The position numbers were made by a program, and so were the translations under genes. The notes beneath the pieces were generated by a model that saw nothing but the letters and a program-made list of their open reading frames with translations, made no database searches and had not been told where the DNA came from. From assembly GCF_016859285.1 (NCBI RefSeq), contig NC_053411.1:2419501-2483500 (forward strand): 64,000 bases of DNA. Direction: 5' to 3'. This stretch comes from Xiphias gladius (Eukaryota; Chordata; Actinopteri; Istiophoriformes; Xiphiidae). Shown piece by piece: positions 1 to 15,000 of the stretch (position 1 is the stretch's first letter; each line of letters opens with the position of its first letter).

Positions 1-3000
1 ATGGGCAGCACTCCTGACGCAGGACGGTTGTTCCTGGTGGATAGCATACCCAAATTCACCAAAGACTCCAATGCACCAGTGCTGAGGCTCTTCACACAGG
101 TAATTCTTGTAGTTTTTAATACATTAGAGGTACATGTTGTGGGACTGGCTCATCCAAAACTCATCCATTTTATTGCTTGTTTCCAGCATGCAGTGAACTT
201 CATGAAAGTAGCCTACATGCCTCCTATCATGGACATCGGCCCTTACCCCCAGTATATCCAGTTTGTTCTCTCTGTAACCAACCATCTGGGCAAAACAGTC
301 ACTGGGATCTGCTTTAACATCACTGTGATACCAGAGGACAACCAGCCACCACAGGTGGAAAAGAAAATTGTATTATTCTTATCTAATTTAATGCATGTGG
401 ACGTGGATATATAGAAAAAGTGTGGATACATTCTGTTTCAGGTCATCACCAACACTCTGACTGTAGATGAGGGAGGGGAGCGCTGGCTTGGCCCTGAACA
501 CTTGCTGTTGTCAGATGTGGATTCTCTGGAAAGAGCCCTGCAGGTGGAGCTGCAGAGGCAACCACAGCATGGAGCTCTACAGCTTGGCGGCCGCGTGCTA
601 AAACCAGGCCAAGCTTTCACTGTGCAAGACCTGAAAAGCTTTAAAGTTAGGTCAGACATACTGGTTTATTCATTTCTATACGTCATATGGTATTTAAAGG
701 GTTGGACCACCCTAATAGGACAAAGCATAGCTTCTTCCTTATTTCTAATGGTATCTAGCTATGCAGATAGCTCTGGTAATATTTGCCCCGGTTTTGATGC
801 ATCTGTCTTTTAGATCTCTTCTGTAATTGCAACACAGTGGAGGGGAATGACACTTGAAAATTGAATGTTAAAGTTTATTCTTGAGCCCAGAAATAGTAGT
901 GTGACAAAACAATCTTGACTCAAGGTATATTTACAGGTTTCATTAGTAGTCAATCATGTTGACAACAGTTGTGGTTGAGTTGCTTAGTTGTTATGACAAC
1001 TTGCTGACTATTTACTAATGAAGACAATGGGGTGCAGGTGAAAGATCCAGAGGAAGCTAATCAGTAAACCTTGTGTCAAGATTATTTTGTCAAACAAAGC
1101 TTTATAGCTCTGGTTCTAGATTCAAACTATTACTAAAAGCACAGTAGCAGTTGATCATTGTGTGTTCTATTTGTTATTCACAAGATACGCATGATTTAAA
1201 AATGTAAAACATAATCAAAATCACAAGTTAATTATCTTGTTTTCTCAGGATAGCAGAGTCACGTTGTTGTTATAATGGAATAATTATAAGTGGGTCACAC
1301 CTACTTATAATTAGCAAAAAGCAAAAAGTTGATCTTGGCTTCTGTGGTTTTAAATGTTTTTTTCCAATCAAGTAATTAGGTTAGTAAGTAAAGATTTATT
1401 TATAGAACACTTTTCAAAACAAAAGTTACAAAATGTTTCAGAATAAAATCATTTAGCACAATCTATCAGACAGGCAGGAATAGCATCAATAAGAGCGACT
1501 AAATAGAATGGTGCAATCATTCTATTTATACTTTCTATATATATTGTAGAAAATCAAATAAAAAAGGACCAAGAATGTACCCTTGAGGCACTCCATAGCT
1601 CAAAACGGTGTATCGGAAAATGGGTTAAGCAAAATCAGAATTTGAGATTCCCCCACACGCAACTTGCATCAGAATGTCACTTATGACTGCCTGTGGGAGA
1701 GTAGTCTCCTGAGGGTGGAAGGTAGTTGTTTTAATACTGAACAGATTCAGTATTTTAATTCTGTGACTTCATGTCATTGTATTAATGTTGCAAGATTGTT
1801 AATTTCATGACTCATCAAATCTTTATTTCTTGTGTTATCTGATCATGCAGTTATAATCACGACAGCTCAGAAACTGTGGAGGACAACATTGAATTCATTG
1901 CAACAGATGGCACTAATTCAGTCAGTTTTGTCCTACAAGTGAAGGTAATTGGTCTCTTTTGAGGAGTTCCTTTAGAAAATGACCAATCTTAAGGGCTTTA
2001 CCCTCTTGGACTTTGAACCATTAATTGTTTCACCAAAGTGACCTGCTTTTTATCTCTAGGTGAAGCCCATTAATGATGAGGTCCCGGTGTTGGTCACTGG
2101 TTTGAAACCAATTCTCAGCTGTGCAGAGGGACAGGAAGTAGTCATCACAGCAGAGTATATCTATGCTTCTGATGCAGACAGCGACAACAGCAGCCTGGCC
2201 TTCTTAATTGCCCGGCAGCCATATCATGGTGTGGTGCTCCAAAATGGTGTTGTGGTTGATCGCTTCATTCAGGCAGATATCACTTCAGGGATCATCACCT
2301 ACAAACACACAGGTAGACAACAGAAGGAGGACTAAAATCTATACTTTTGTTAGGGTCTGGTACAGTCCAAGTCATCCAATTTAGTAAAGTGGTTATGATG
2401 CTGTTGGATTGATCACAATTAATTATAGAATTTATTCATGTAACTAGTAATTATGTTCAATATAGGGACAGTTTTTTCAACACAATTCACTGAGAGGAAA
2501 AATACATTTGATGTGGTGCCATATACTGCATGCAGAGACCTATCCCAGTGTTATGTGCTAAAAAGCTTGGTAAGATTGTTAACATGTTCTTTGATCAGAT
2601 ATCGCTTAGTTTAAATCACAGTTTTATTTTTTTTTTAACTTTTTTAACAGAGCCAGGCTAGCTGTTTTGCCATTTCCAGTCTTTATGCTAAGCTAAACTA
2701 ACCACGTACTTAAGGCACAGAAATTAGTTTGGTATCAATCTTCTCAATCAGGGAAAGAAATTAAATGGGCGTATTTCCCAAAATGCATAACTATCTTTAA
2801 AGGAGTGCTTGTCAGTTCAATATATCTATTGCAGCTGCAATCCAAAAAAATCTGTACTTGACATCTGTATTCACATTCAAGAAGCCACATTGGTTGAACT
2901 TATTCTCATCCTTTGAAGCTGTGCGTATTTTTCTTTTAAAAGCACCTGCCCATGTAACACTACATAACAATAAATATCTTGGAGAGAGGAACACATATAT

Positions 3001-6000
3001 AGTACGGTCAGGACTGTCTCAAAAAGTGCTTTATATGATTGTTGTTTCAGGACTGGAGATTGGTCTCACTCCTCGCCATGACACCATCACCTTTGTTATT
3101 TCTGATGGAGAAACAGAACACTCTGTTCTATGCTGTGGTGGAGGAAATCCCCTCAGGACCAGAGGCCCAGCTCACCTTCGGGACAGCCTGCCTGTGTACG
3201 ACCTCCAGATCACAGTGTTTCCAGTTGACAGCCAACCACCTTCACTAACAACAGGTGGGCCATTCCTATCCCAGGAAAATGGTATAACCTGATTCACAAA
3301 TATTGAACATAAAATACACAATGAATAGAATTAATTATGGTAATTGGTTACATTTCTTTTATTTGTTCAAAAGTAAAATGAACTTATATTTAACCTTTAC
3401 AAGCCTACCTTTGAAAAAAAAAAGCTTCCCCTATCCATGGGTAGATCACCATCAGATGGACACAAACACAACTCCAAATGATTACTAATGCTGCAAATGT
3501 TTGGTAACCTGTTAGCCATAACAACTTTGTAAGTTGATATGTCAGGAGAGAGAGTTTGTCAGCTTGCAGTGGAGATGTACCAAGCCCAAGTGGCCAAAAA
3601 AAGGTAATTAACGCAGTTAATGCAGTTTGGTGGTGAAGACAAAACAAACCTTAAAGAATATTGGACTTTCACCAGATTGACAGAAACATGACAATTTGCT
3701 TTGTTTCTGTGAGATTAATAGGCAAACCCCTTTCTTACATGTAACCCATGGGTTTTTAATTTTGTTATGGAGTTATACTTCCCCAGAGTGGCCAAAAAAA
3801 TTTATTTTACAAAATTCGTTAATCTGGATAATAGGTTGATGTCGCCTGTACTTGATTAGGGTTTTTTCCCCCCAATTGAGTCTAATGGAGGACCACTTTA
3901 ACTGGATAAGATTACAGCTAACTATATAAAAGACTTCATATGAAACCTCACTGATCATGTGTAAATTTGGAGGTTTGAACACAAACATTGAATGGCCACA
4001 GTACACAAAAAAAATATAACTAAAATACCAAAGCAAGTAAATCACATTTAACATACATATGCTATATGTTCAGGTATTTGAATAGTTACAGGGATTTTAG
4101 TTTGACGGTTTAGAATTTTCTTATTTGTTTGTAGGTCACATCTTTATGGTAAATGAAGGTGGAACTGCCCCGATAACTGCGTCTCATTTGAAGGCCTCTG
4201 ACGTGGACACCCTCCTGGATGAACTGGTGGTCAGTCTAATTTCTCCACCCGAGTTTGGCTACATTGAAAATGTCCTGCCCAGTCCTGGCTTTGAGAAAAG
4301 TAACATGGGCATAAGCATAGGTAAGAATTAGGATCTATATTTTCATCACATAGGTGAAAAAAAGAATTAATTTAATGTCCTTCTCTGTCTAACCTTTTTC
4401 CCAGCTTCATTTTCATACAAAGACATTATTGAGGGTCATGTGAACTACGTACAGTCCAGACACCAGAGGATGGAGCCCACAGCTGACCAGATCATGCTCT
4501 GTGTGTCAGATGGCAAACACAGCTCTGCTCACGTGCCCTTCTACATTATTATTAACCCAACAAATGATGAGATCCCAGAGTTTGGTGCTCGTAACATCAC
4601 AGTAAGTTTTCATGGTCAGTCTCCCTTCTGAAGATCATAATAACCAGGAGACATTCCCATCCGATTTTGTTCACAAGATATGGTCCAATATTAATTGATG
4701 TCCTTCTATGATGAGGTACGAGAAGGAGAAATGAAGCAGCTGGACTCCTCGGTGTTGCATGCAATGGATCTGGATATCCCCAGGGACGTCCTGCTGTTCA
4801 GCATTGTTAAACCCCCTCAGCATGGCAGAATCATGAATCACAACAGTGAAAAGTCAGTCAACAAGAGACGAGAGGCCAGTCCCCAATCCCCTGTGGTCGA
4901 CTTTACAATGACAGATCTTACTAATGGTACCTTTTACATGTCTGTACTGTAGATTAATTTCACTTAGGACTGAAATTGACATCAAAAGAAACTTTGAGTT
5001 ACAGTTTGTTTATGTGTAGCTGTGGCGTGGTTTAAGTTCAGAGTTGGTCTTACAGTATTAGTGCTAGCTCTGCATTCATGTCCTGTAGGCAAGATGACAC
5101 AAGTTTCTCGCTGGAAACTGCCACTCACCTCAGCTCTCATATATGAAAGGGGCACCTATTTTACACAAGAAGATCAGTTAGTCATTAGTCATTTGGAATA
5201 CGACTCAGCCTGTGAAAACACTTGTACATTTTCTTCTGTAGCTCTGGAGGAGTTTTCAAAAGTCAGGGAAAATAACCCTGATGATGTCATTAGGGTTTAT
5301 GGGTCCAAGTGATCAGACAGGTTTTTATTACCCAAACTGTCTATTATAAAATTCCAGTGGATCTTGGTCTAACTTGCAAATAAGCCGTTCAGATAATTGG
5401 GTTAAACTTGGCATTTTTAGTACACCACCTATTACATTCACCTGTTCAGTTCTTAGCAATAAATTGGTGTGGTGAATACTCCAAACACAAGGTCCACATA
5501 GATAGATATTCCCTAAGCTTTTGACTGTATCCCATGGCCTTCTTCAGCAAATGGCACTTACCAAGATGTCGTCAGAAACCATCTTTAAACAGGGGTTACA
5601 GTCCCCCCATATATGACCACCTGTTATTACAAGTCTGATACATAGCTCAACATGACACCTGAAAGAGTTCCATTTGCTGAAGGTTATGAGATACAGTCAA
5701 AAGAGCAGAGAACGGTGGACCACGCTCTCAGACTATTTACCGTAGATTTGTGACATATTCTCATGTCAACAGCAAGGAAGTATTGACATATATTCCTTTC
5801 ATTTAAAATAAACAGTTTTATCATTTTATCATTTTATGTTAATGGCTCTTGGAATGCTATGATGGCAGTATGAAACTAAGCATGCAGACCTTTGTAGAAT
5901 AAATAAAACTTGGTAAAAAATCTTTCAATAAGTCAAATAAATGTATATCATCATTGGCTGGCAGGTATGGATCTGATGTATATGCATGATGACTCAGAGA

Positions 6001-9000
6001 ACATGGAGGATAGTTTTACCATCCAGTTAACTGATGGCAGGCACCAACTCCACAGACAAGTGATGGTTAAAGTGCTTCCAGTCAATGATGAGGAGCCTCG
6101 TACCATAAGGTTAGACTAACACCGTCATTACAGTTCATATTTAAAGTGAGTCATCACATGATTGATTGTAGAAAAGCAAAACAAAACTGGTCTTAATCTT
6201 TTGTCCTTTAGGAACAATGGGCTGGAGGTGGAGCCAGGAGAGGCTAGGCTCATATCCAGTGTTACACTATTTGCACAGGACAGTGATACTCCCCCTTCAG
6301 AAGTCTTGTACATATTTGAGAGTGTTCCTACCCAAGGACTACTTCAACTTAAGGTTGGTGCAGTGCCATTATGTTTTAAAGAGATACACCAAATTTAATT
6401 ATGTTATATCCCCTATCAGTTTAGCTGTATTAAGTGATGACAATGTACTGAATCATCCATTTGTACCCAATAGATGATTTGTGCCAGTGCTCCATATTGC
6501 CAGTAAGTAAATGATAAAGGCTTTTCTCAAATGTGAGAAAGTGGAACTTACAGCTGTTCTAAAGCCACATGACAAATGACATATTTAATTATTCACAGCT
6601 AATGGCTGTAGCAGTGGGGATTTAGTGGAAATGAAACATGATATACCAAATTCCAGATATAAAGCTTGCTACACCAGTGACAACAGTGAGTTTAAGATGT
6701 CATATTTCAGAGTGATGAATATACACCCCAGATGATTAAACAGGTAAAAAGGTTTATCAGCGCTGCAGTTGAAAATGAAGCTATGAGAGAGTTGAGAGTG
6801 AACCAGAACAGTAAAGTTTAAATTTGAATTTTTTATATGCTCGTCAGAGTTGCTTTATTACTGAATAATGATGCGTTCGAGTGCAAGGATTGTATTGAAA
6901 ACAAAGTCTTCCTTGGTGGTATTTCTTCGCAGATTATGCAGTAAATACGTGAAGATATGCTTTTGAAAAAATCCATGCCAGTTTGGCAATTCAAATTGTT
7001 GTATTAAACCGAGGAATCAGATTGGGCATAGAAAACTGCTGAAGCCAATGATCTACTGTGAATGTCTATATCATGGTTACATCTGGGTTTTCGTTACTTA
7101 AGGCAAAAAAGAGCAAAAGGGCAATCTATCATGAACCAGTGGTATTCTGCTATTTAAAGAATTCATTCCTGATCCCCATGGCATTGGGATGTGCTGCTTT
7201 AAAGTAACCTGGCAATGTAAACGTTAGGAAGACACAGGGAGTTGTTGTGCTCCTAACTGTGACTGTTTTTATCTCAGGAAGGTAAAGACTGGGTGTCACT
7301 GACAGCATGGAGAAACTGCACCCAGGAAATGGTGGACATGAACCTTCTGCGATATGTGCACACAGGCCTGCATGCTGCTAAAACACAAGACTTCTTTGTC
7401 TTCCACTTGCTGGATGGAAAGAATCAATCACCCCCACAGCACTTCCACATCTCTGTCAAAGATCGTGAGAAAGGTACAAGAAGCTAGTCTTACACTCTTC
7501 ATTAGACATAGGTTTGGATCAAATTTTCTACTTGTGTAATCCTCATGACTGCTAGGCCACATGTCCAGTGTGTTTCCCTGCCCAGTGTGAATTCATATTG
7601 ATGTGGTCCTAATTTTAATGTAACCTTTATATGTTTCCTCTATCACAATTTTCAGGAAATATTGCCATCTTTGTAAAGCCAGTGAACGTCAGTCGGGGTG
7701 ATCGTGTGGTTCTCACTACAGATGTGCTGTTAGCCACAGACGGAACAGAAAAGTCTGAAGAGCTTCTGTATGTCATCACCGACCCTCCCGCTCAAGGACA
7801 CATAGAGTACATCAAACACCCTGGACTGGCCATCTCCACCTTCAGCCAGATGGACATAGCAGCAAACCTTGTAGCTTACGTGCACGACAACCGAGCCAGC
7901 ACACCCACAGAAACCTTCCAGTGAGTCAAGAAGCTAAAACTTGTGATTTACTTGCATTTTACCAGTGCTTAGTGGTTGAGAAGTAGTTTCCCAGTTATGA
8001 TTTTCTGTCTTTATGTGACACAGATATTTTTCTTTGGTGTAATAAATTACATACTGTGTATGTAGATATGTGGTACAAAAGTGGATCCCGGGGTATGTAA
8101 AGTGTAAGTTATTTAAAATTACTATAAATTTCAATTTGTTAGGACTGCAATGACAATATGTAAACCTTGTATTGATCACCTGATGTACATGTCATAATCA
8201 TAAAACAATCCAAGCTTGGCTGAGCTAGCATTATTATGAAGGACAACAACACAGCAATATAAAAGAAAGCAACATAGACAATGTTTTTTGGACAGACTCT
8301 TCCATTCTTTCAAAATCCAAAGGGAGATGTCAAAATAAGTAATTTTTACATTGATCACTTTTGGTCAGACAGCCTAACACTAGTCTGCTGTATGTTTTGA
8401 CAGGTTTATTGTGAGTAATGGTCAGACCAGCCGAAATGGAAGCTTTGACATTGCAGTGGAAATGGTGGATCGTGTCCTGCCATCTCTGTCCTCCAACAAA
8501 GGTGTCATAGTCCCCCAGGGTTCCTCCATTATCCTGGGTCCTGACTGCCTGGCCCTGTCTGACCCAGACACTCCACCCAGTGCCCTGACCTTTATCCTCC
8601 TCCAGCCTCCACAGTATGGCAGGCTGCTTTTAGCTGGTATCACACTAACTGCTGGATCAAACTTCACCCACAAACACATACAACAGTTAGAGGTATCATA
8701 TAAACATGACGGAGGGCCGTCGCAGATCGACCAGTTTGCCTTTACTGCTTCTGACAGCACCAATCGAGGCTTCCTCCTGGATGGGCGCTTACATTTGGAA
8801 CCCGTGTTCTTCACCATTCAGGTAAGTGATAAAGGCAGTATCTTGTGAATTATAGAGGCTCTTTGTTTGTGACCCAACTCTTCTAGCAACATTAGCTGTT
8901 CTGTGCCATCATATATGGCTGAAAGAGGATGTGTTCCAAGTTCCAAAAGAGGCTAACTGCACACCTCACATTTTAGGGATCCTAGGTCTGTGAGCCAATG

Positions 9001-12000
9001 GTAAAAGTAGGATACCCAAATGTGATGCATCATTTCCTTAAGACTGGCCTTTTTCCTCAAGAACCTAATTTAACAGATGTAATAAGGTTCACAGAGGTTT
9101 TCTGCACAACAGCAACTGTGGTCACAAGTGACAATGGTAAATGTTAAATTGTAGCAAAGGTAAAAATTCATATAGTCCGCAAACTGACATCAATGTGCGA
9201 TAAATAAAAATATCTATCTAAACTTTGCTAACATTATGAACATTAGCCACAACAAGCTACTGCTCACACCAGACCAAATAAGAATGAAAGAAAAAGACAG
9301 TGAAAAAAGAAAAAAGAAAAAACGTGTAGTGACTTGAGCAAGGATGAATTTTTTTGCTTATGAATTAAACTTTAAATTTGTAAAAGAAAGAATTTGTTAT
9401 TTTTACCACCAAAAAATACATAATCTTGCTTTGAGTAGCATTAATGTGATGTTGTTTGTCAGGTATAAGATGGGGGCCAATCCTAAAAGATCCCTAACCA
9501 TTGTTTCTCGTAGGGGTGTGAAAGAAATAATTGGGCTAGCTGAATAGGTACAAGGCTAAACTGGTTGACATGAGTGAAGCTGATGTTAGCATGTTTGACA
9601 ATGTCATATAAACATTATGTCTATGGCGTGTCATGTGTCATGAATAATAACAAATTATGTATATCCTCTGGAGTAAAAGTGAAAACAAAAACTCATCAAT
9701 ATAAGTATTTGATTTTAGCAAATGTTCCTTCATGAGTGCCATACTGCCTTCAAAACTATAAAATACAAAAATTTAAAAAAAAACTTGCATATTAGCATTT
9801 ATTAAAACTAGTTCTGCTCAGGATGAGATGGTAACATAACTTTGGTGATAAACACAACATCCAACAATCTTATTTTTAGTAGCACTTTAGCTGAATAGCA
9901 TTTTCTGTTAGAATTAAGCTGGATCCTACTCTACTCTCTCAAACTTCACTAGTGCTAATATGCTAACAGTTACTAATGTCTTTATTAATGAGAACTTGAA
10001 CATTCCACTTTACATGTCTTACATTTATTTCTAGTATTGTTTAAGCTGAGGTTACAGTAATGTTACCTTCGAACCTTCAAGTTAAAAACACACAAAGTAA
10101 ACATTTACACATTTTTCACATTAGTTAATGAAATTAACTGTGGCTCTTGGCTTTTATACATTTGTAGCAGTGAGAAAAACTTTTTTTCTCTTATACTTTT
10201 GTGGCATGAAAAGAAGTGACAAACTTAAATCAATTAAATCTTGTTTAATTGATTTAAACAAGAAGAAAGTGTTAAGAAACATGACTTACTTATCCCTTCT
10301 CATTGGGTCACAAACTCCCCAGAGTTGAGGTCTGCTTTTAGACTCTTCTCGAATGTTCTCTATGGTACCACAACTGATCAGCTATGCATGGGGCACAATA
10401 TGCATCATTGGTGCTCTGTTGTATCACTGTGCTATGGAAAACAGATGCAGCATTTTTCAAATCTAGATAAAGTTAAGTCTGTGTTTATCATATAGGCTTC
10501 ATCACATCATTTAATAAATCCAAATTACTTCCGTTGCTATGATATTCATGTTAACCAATATCTATTTAATTAACAAACCATGTATAATTTCAGATCAAGC
10601 CTTTGGATAAGTCTTTTCCTGTGGTTGTGAAGAAGATCCCTCTTTGGAAAGCAGAGGTTTTAGGCGATGGACGATACGGGATCTTTCTGTCATCTCGGGA
10701 GCTGAAGGCCCAAGACAGTGACAGCAAAGAAGAAGAGCTGATATTCTGCATCGTTCGCCCGCCCTACTTTGGTTACCTAGAAAACATTACTACAGGTGGG
10801 AAAAAAACATTTTTTTTCCATCTACACTTCAGCTTAACTTGGAATGAAAAAGTAAGTCTTTCTCTTTGCTGTTGCAGGTGGGTTTGTGTCACAGCGCTTC
10901 TCTCAGATGGAGCTGCACAAGAGAACCATCATCTACATCATCAATCCAGAAAGGGAGTCTCTCTCAGATAGCCTGGAGTTCAGAGTGTCTGATCCTTTAG
11001 GGAACACTGGGCCTTCTCACATGTAAGAAAAAAACTGTGACATGTATTTTTATGACATATTAGATTAACAATTTAGTCTTCACCATGCTTGACCTTGTCT
11101 TTGCAGACTTGAATTCAGTTGGTCCAGTGTGGAGCTGTCTCAGCCTGTTTACTCTGTGTGTGAGGAGCAGGGAGGCGTCTCGCTGGACATCATCCGAAAA
11201 GGAAACTTGGTCGAGTCTTCATACATCACTGTCAAGGTCTGCTGTCATTTCTTGTTGAAACTGATCAGCTGTTATGAATTTTCTCTTTATAAGTATATTT
11301 AACTTGAGCACAGTTGTATTAATAAAGCATCTCAACGCCCCAAGCAGCTTTATACTGTGCAGGAATTAGATTAATTTTTGCTACTCTATGCTCTGCCCTC
11401 CAGCAGATTTTAAGGCTTGTTTTTGAATCACGTTTTTTAATTTAGGTAAAGGCAGTGACTGCAATAGCTGGGAAAGATTTCCTCATAAGCCCTTCTTCCC
11501 TCATTCAGTTTGATCCAGGTATGTACTCATTAATATAGAAAGCTCATATTGTGCTTTTTTAAGGAACAGTAGTATACTGTATATTCAGCCTGTGTTACTG
11601 AGGAAATGGCAGGAAATGGCATTTGAAAGTTACGTTACAGAAAGTGTAGGATCCAATGTTTTTCGAAATCCAGTGATGCTATTTATCCTCTGAGAGGGAT
11701 TACATTGTCTTTTACTCTCACATTGTAAAAATGCTACTACTAAAATTGCTATTGCTAATGTCGTGCCACTACAACAACCACAATTCATTTCAGTAATTTA
11801 CAGTGTGCTACAAAATAACAGGTACAAACCAGGAGAATCACAATCTATCAGACCTGTACCAACTCGTAAAATAAGCTGTGATGTTTCTCTCTATGTAGGA
11901 GTGTCAAAGAGGAGCTGGCAAATAGAAATTATTCAGGATCACCTTGAGGAGGCTGAGGAAATGTTTGTAGTGCTGCTGGTCTCCCCCGAGGGCACAATGA

Positions 12001-15000
12001 TTGGCAGCAACAAGAGGGCTGAAATCACCATTAGGGACTCAGGTAGAGGTAAAAATAAACCCCAGCTATAGATTTATAACATCCTAGAGGGCACTTTGCA
12101 AGGCTGCATCCCTGCATGTGATCCCTTTTTTACCTGGATACTTACCAAAGAAAATCGTTTCATAAATATAAATGTTAAATGATTCTACTGTATGTAATAT
12201 GCATGCTTTCCACTTTTGTTATGGTAAAGTATTTTTCACAAGACGGTGCGATGTCAGTGATTCTGATTAAAAACGCATGTAATTGATACTGCCTAAAGAT
12301 ACTAACGTGACAGTTAAAACTTTAACACCATAGGACAGTGCAGGCTGAACCAGGATCAGCAGGCTCCTGTCCTTGGAGGAACAGAGATTAGGTCAGACAT
12401 GTATCCCCAGCATGGATCCATTCAACTAGAGAAACTTCCCTTGGGCACTGAATCAGTCATCTGGACCCGTGGAGACAGCACCTCCAGGCCTGCAAGTCCC
12501 CTGAAAAAGAAACTCAGAGTTATGGGGAATCCAAAGTCTGTATGTACCTACTCTTAAAGATCACATTGGATATGACTTTATCCAAGTTGAAATTTTTCAT
12601 TTTTTTTTCTGTTTTGTTCCAGTTTAAAAATTTCTATAAATTCTTACTCTGTTTCATCTTCTAGGTTGCACCTTCATCGGTTTTTCACAATGGGACAGAC
12701 ATCGTTTACACAGTAAGCAGCAACAACTGACATGACCTTACCTTTCAAAGCCAGAAAATCCCTCATTTCCTTTGTCTTTTTGATCCCAGTATCATGGCAT
12801 TATACAAATGCAAGTAGAAGATGGAACCTCCCCATCCAGAAAGGGCAGAAAAGCAAACATCCGTGTGGTTAGCAGAGGGGCACAACAGCAGGCGTCAGCA
12901 GAGCTTACTAAATCAAAACTGGATCCTCAAAGAAAGATCTCGAAATCTCAAAACACTGGACCAGCTAAAGGACATGTGAGTGCAAATGTCAGTGGTTCTT
13001 TTCTGCTCACTGGAAAATTTGCTGAGTTCTCTTTTGCTAAGATCCCTTTGTCTCTTTTTCAGCTTTGCAAACAGGGCCACATGGTGTTACTTTAGCCTGA
13101 TAATCAAACTAAACTGATATCCACACAGAAAGTTTTCTTTCCCTTGATTCCTTCAGCTTGACATTCCGTTGATGTTAGCTGATTTCTTTTTTTAATGGGT
13201 GGATTATTGTGTTTTATTTTGCCCTTACCAACCAGTAGCAAGTGACGTGTCAGTCCTACCAATGACTTTTTTAGGAAGTGGTTGCTAGAACCAGTTAGGT
13301 TTTCATGATGATTAAAGAAATATGCCCATTTGAGAGTTGTTATTTCTGTAAGTAAACTTTCAGCAACCCATACAGCTGCATAGATGTCTCCATTTTTGTG
13401 GCTATTTTTCTGTCGCTTTTTTAAATGGTCGTAGCTAGGTTGTAGATAGGTAGGTACAACCTTGTCTTGCCACTCAAGTGATACCAACATAGAATTGTGG
13501 GACGCTTTTTACCATCCATGGCAAAATCTTTCACTTTGTTTCATAAATATCGTTAATTGGCTGTTTCACACTTACCACAATTTTGGTGGTCCACAGGCTA
13601 CAGCTGATAACTCCATCCCCAAGCCCTGTGTGCCAGAACTGAAGGGACTCCTGCATTTCAACCAAACAACCAATCAGCTCTTTCACTGCAATGGTGTCTC
13701 CTGGAAACCCTGGGCACCAACTGATCAGGTACTCCAGCTTCACAGCTTCACAACATGGGGAAGCCTACCTGTAATAAAAGCCCCCAAAAGCATCTTTGCA
13801 TCTCTGGGAGAAAGTAAAGGTCTGACCATGGCAATATTCTTAAAATGATACACTGCTGTTTTACTTTTGTTCCTTATACAGAATGTGGACGGAAAGTTAG
13901 ATCAGAGTAAGTGGTAACACCCACATTTCTTGCCTGAGGCAAATTTGGCAAGATAGTAAAGTATTGCAGGCAAATTTTCTCTCTTTGCTATTGTGGACCA
14001 ATAACAAGGATCTCCATTTTATCACGATTCAGATAACATTAATCCATATATTAATGTCAGCTGTCATTTTCTAGGGAGTAAAGGGGGGCTCAGATCATCA
14101 AGACTAATAGATACTGCATATGCAATTGGGTGTCATCTGCATATCAATTAAAGGCTGTACTGTCCTTATGAATAATGACCTTGGGTGGTAACATATAAAG
14201 ACTGAAAAATAGTGGTTCTAGGATAGAACTTTTTAGAACTCCATAGAGATTCATAGATGGTACCTTGGAGTGATTTTTTCTTTTCCTTGTTGATAAACTT
14301 CGAAAATTATTTCTTATCATTTTCATTTAAAATTATTTAAGTTCACCTACAAATGTCAACATGTCTGCACATTTGCTCTTGAAACACAGATGGTGGGTGC
14401 TCAGATGTGCTCTAAAGGCTGGACCTTTCATGGTGGCCACTGTTACATCCTCAACACTGAGCACAAAGCCACCTGGAGCACAGCTAACCGAGCCTGCAGG
14501 GAGAGGTAAAGTTCAACGTGAAGCTCAGACACACTCTGTGTGTTTTTGCAAACACACAGAATTTGTTTGATAAAGGATAAACAAACTTAGAGAGAAATTG
14601 TGAGTCACAAAGCATGACCATACATGCTTCTGATTAGTTGTCTCTCACACACAAGAACTGTATAATCTCATTTGTATGCTCTAAAATTAACTATTCAAAA
14701 GAGAACACAGCTTTCCTTCTTTTTCTTTTTTATTTCAGATATAAAGGAACTCTAACAAGTGTTCTCTCTAAAGTCGACATGGACTGGCTGTGGGACTTCA
14801 GTGGAAGAAAACCATTCTGGATAGGTGGGTATTTTCTACTGATTGTTTGCAATGACTTTCCTGTTTGAAGATTACATAAATCGTTTAAAAAAATTTTATT
14901 TGTAATTTTACAATGTTAGAGATCATATTAAAGGGCCGCTCTTACAATTTTACACATCACCTCCTAGTTCATAGGATTTAACATCAGCTTCTTTTTTCAA

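Larger units (their letters stand above)
1..11022 (+). other. frem1: FREM1 CSPG-repeat region (16 exons)
   Basis: Exons: 1-99, 187-354, 442-650, 1851-1944, 2060-2312, 3051-3254, 4135-4320, 4405-4601, 4716-4926, 5965-6109, 6212-6353, 7278-7473, 7656-7920, 8404-8821, 10594-10795 and 10878-11022. Roughly seven to eight CSPG repeats of about 110-130 residues are visible. Each has the hallmarks: a start such as VDEGGE or VNEGGT, an aspartate turn such as DVDS or DSDTPP, a P.HG or PPQYGR turn, a Y.H segment (YKHTG, YVHTG), a D.F.F..TDG strand, and a closing V.P.ND or PVDSQPP linker. The exon at 8404-8821 is the largest and holds most of one repeat. Most introns are phase 0 or 1. These repeats are presumed to bind matrix or growth-factor partners, by analogy with NG2/CSPG4. 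Confidence 0.9.

Noticed and set aside
8422-8817. 131-codon minus-strand ORF
   Set aside because: Shadow of the FREM1 exon 8404-8821.
13104-13490. 128-codon minus-strand ORF in a FREM1 intron
   Set aside because: No family resemblance; Lys/His/Leu-rich composition typical of chance AT-rich ORFs.
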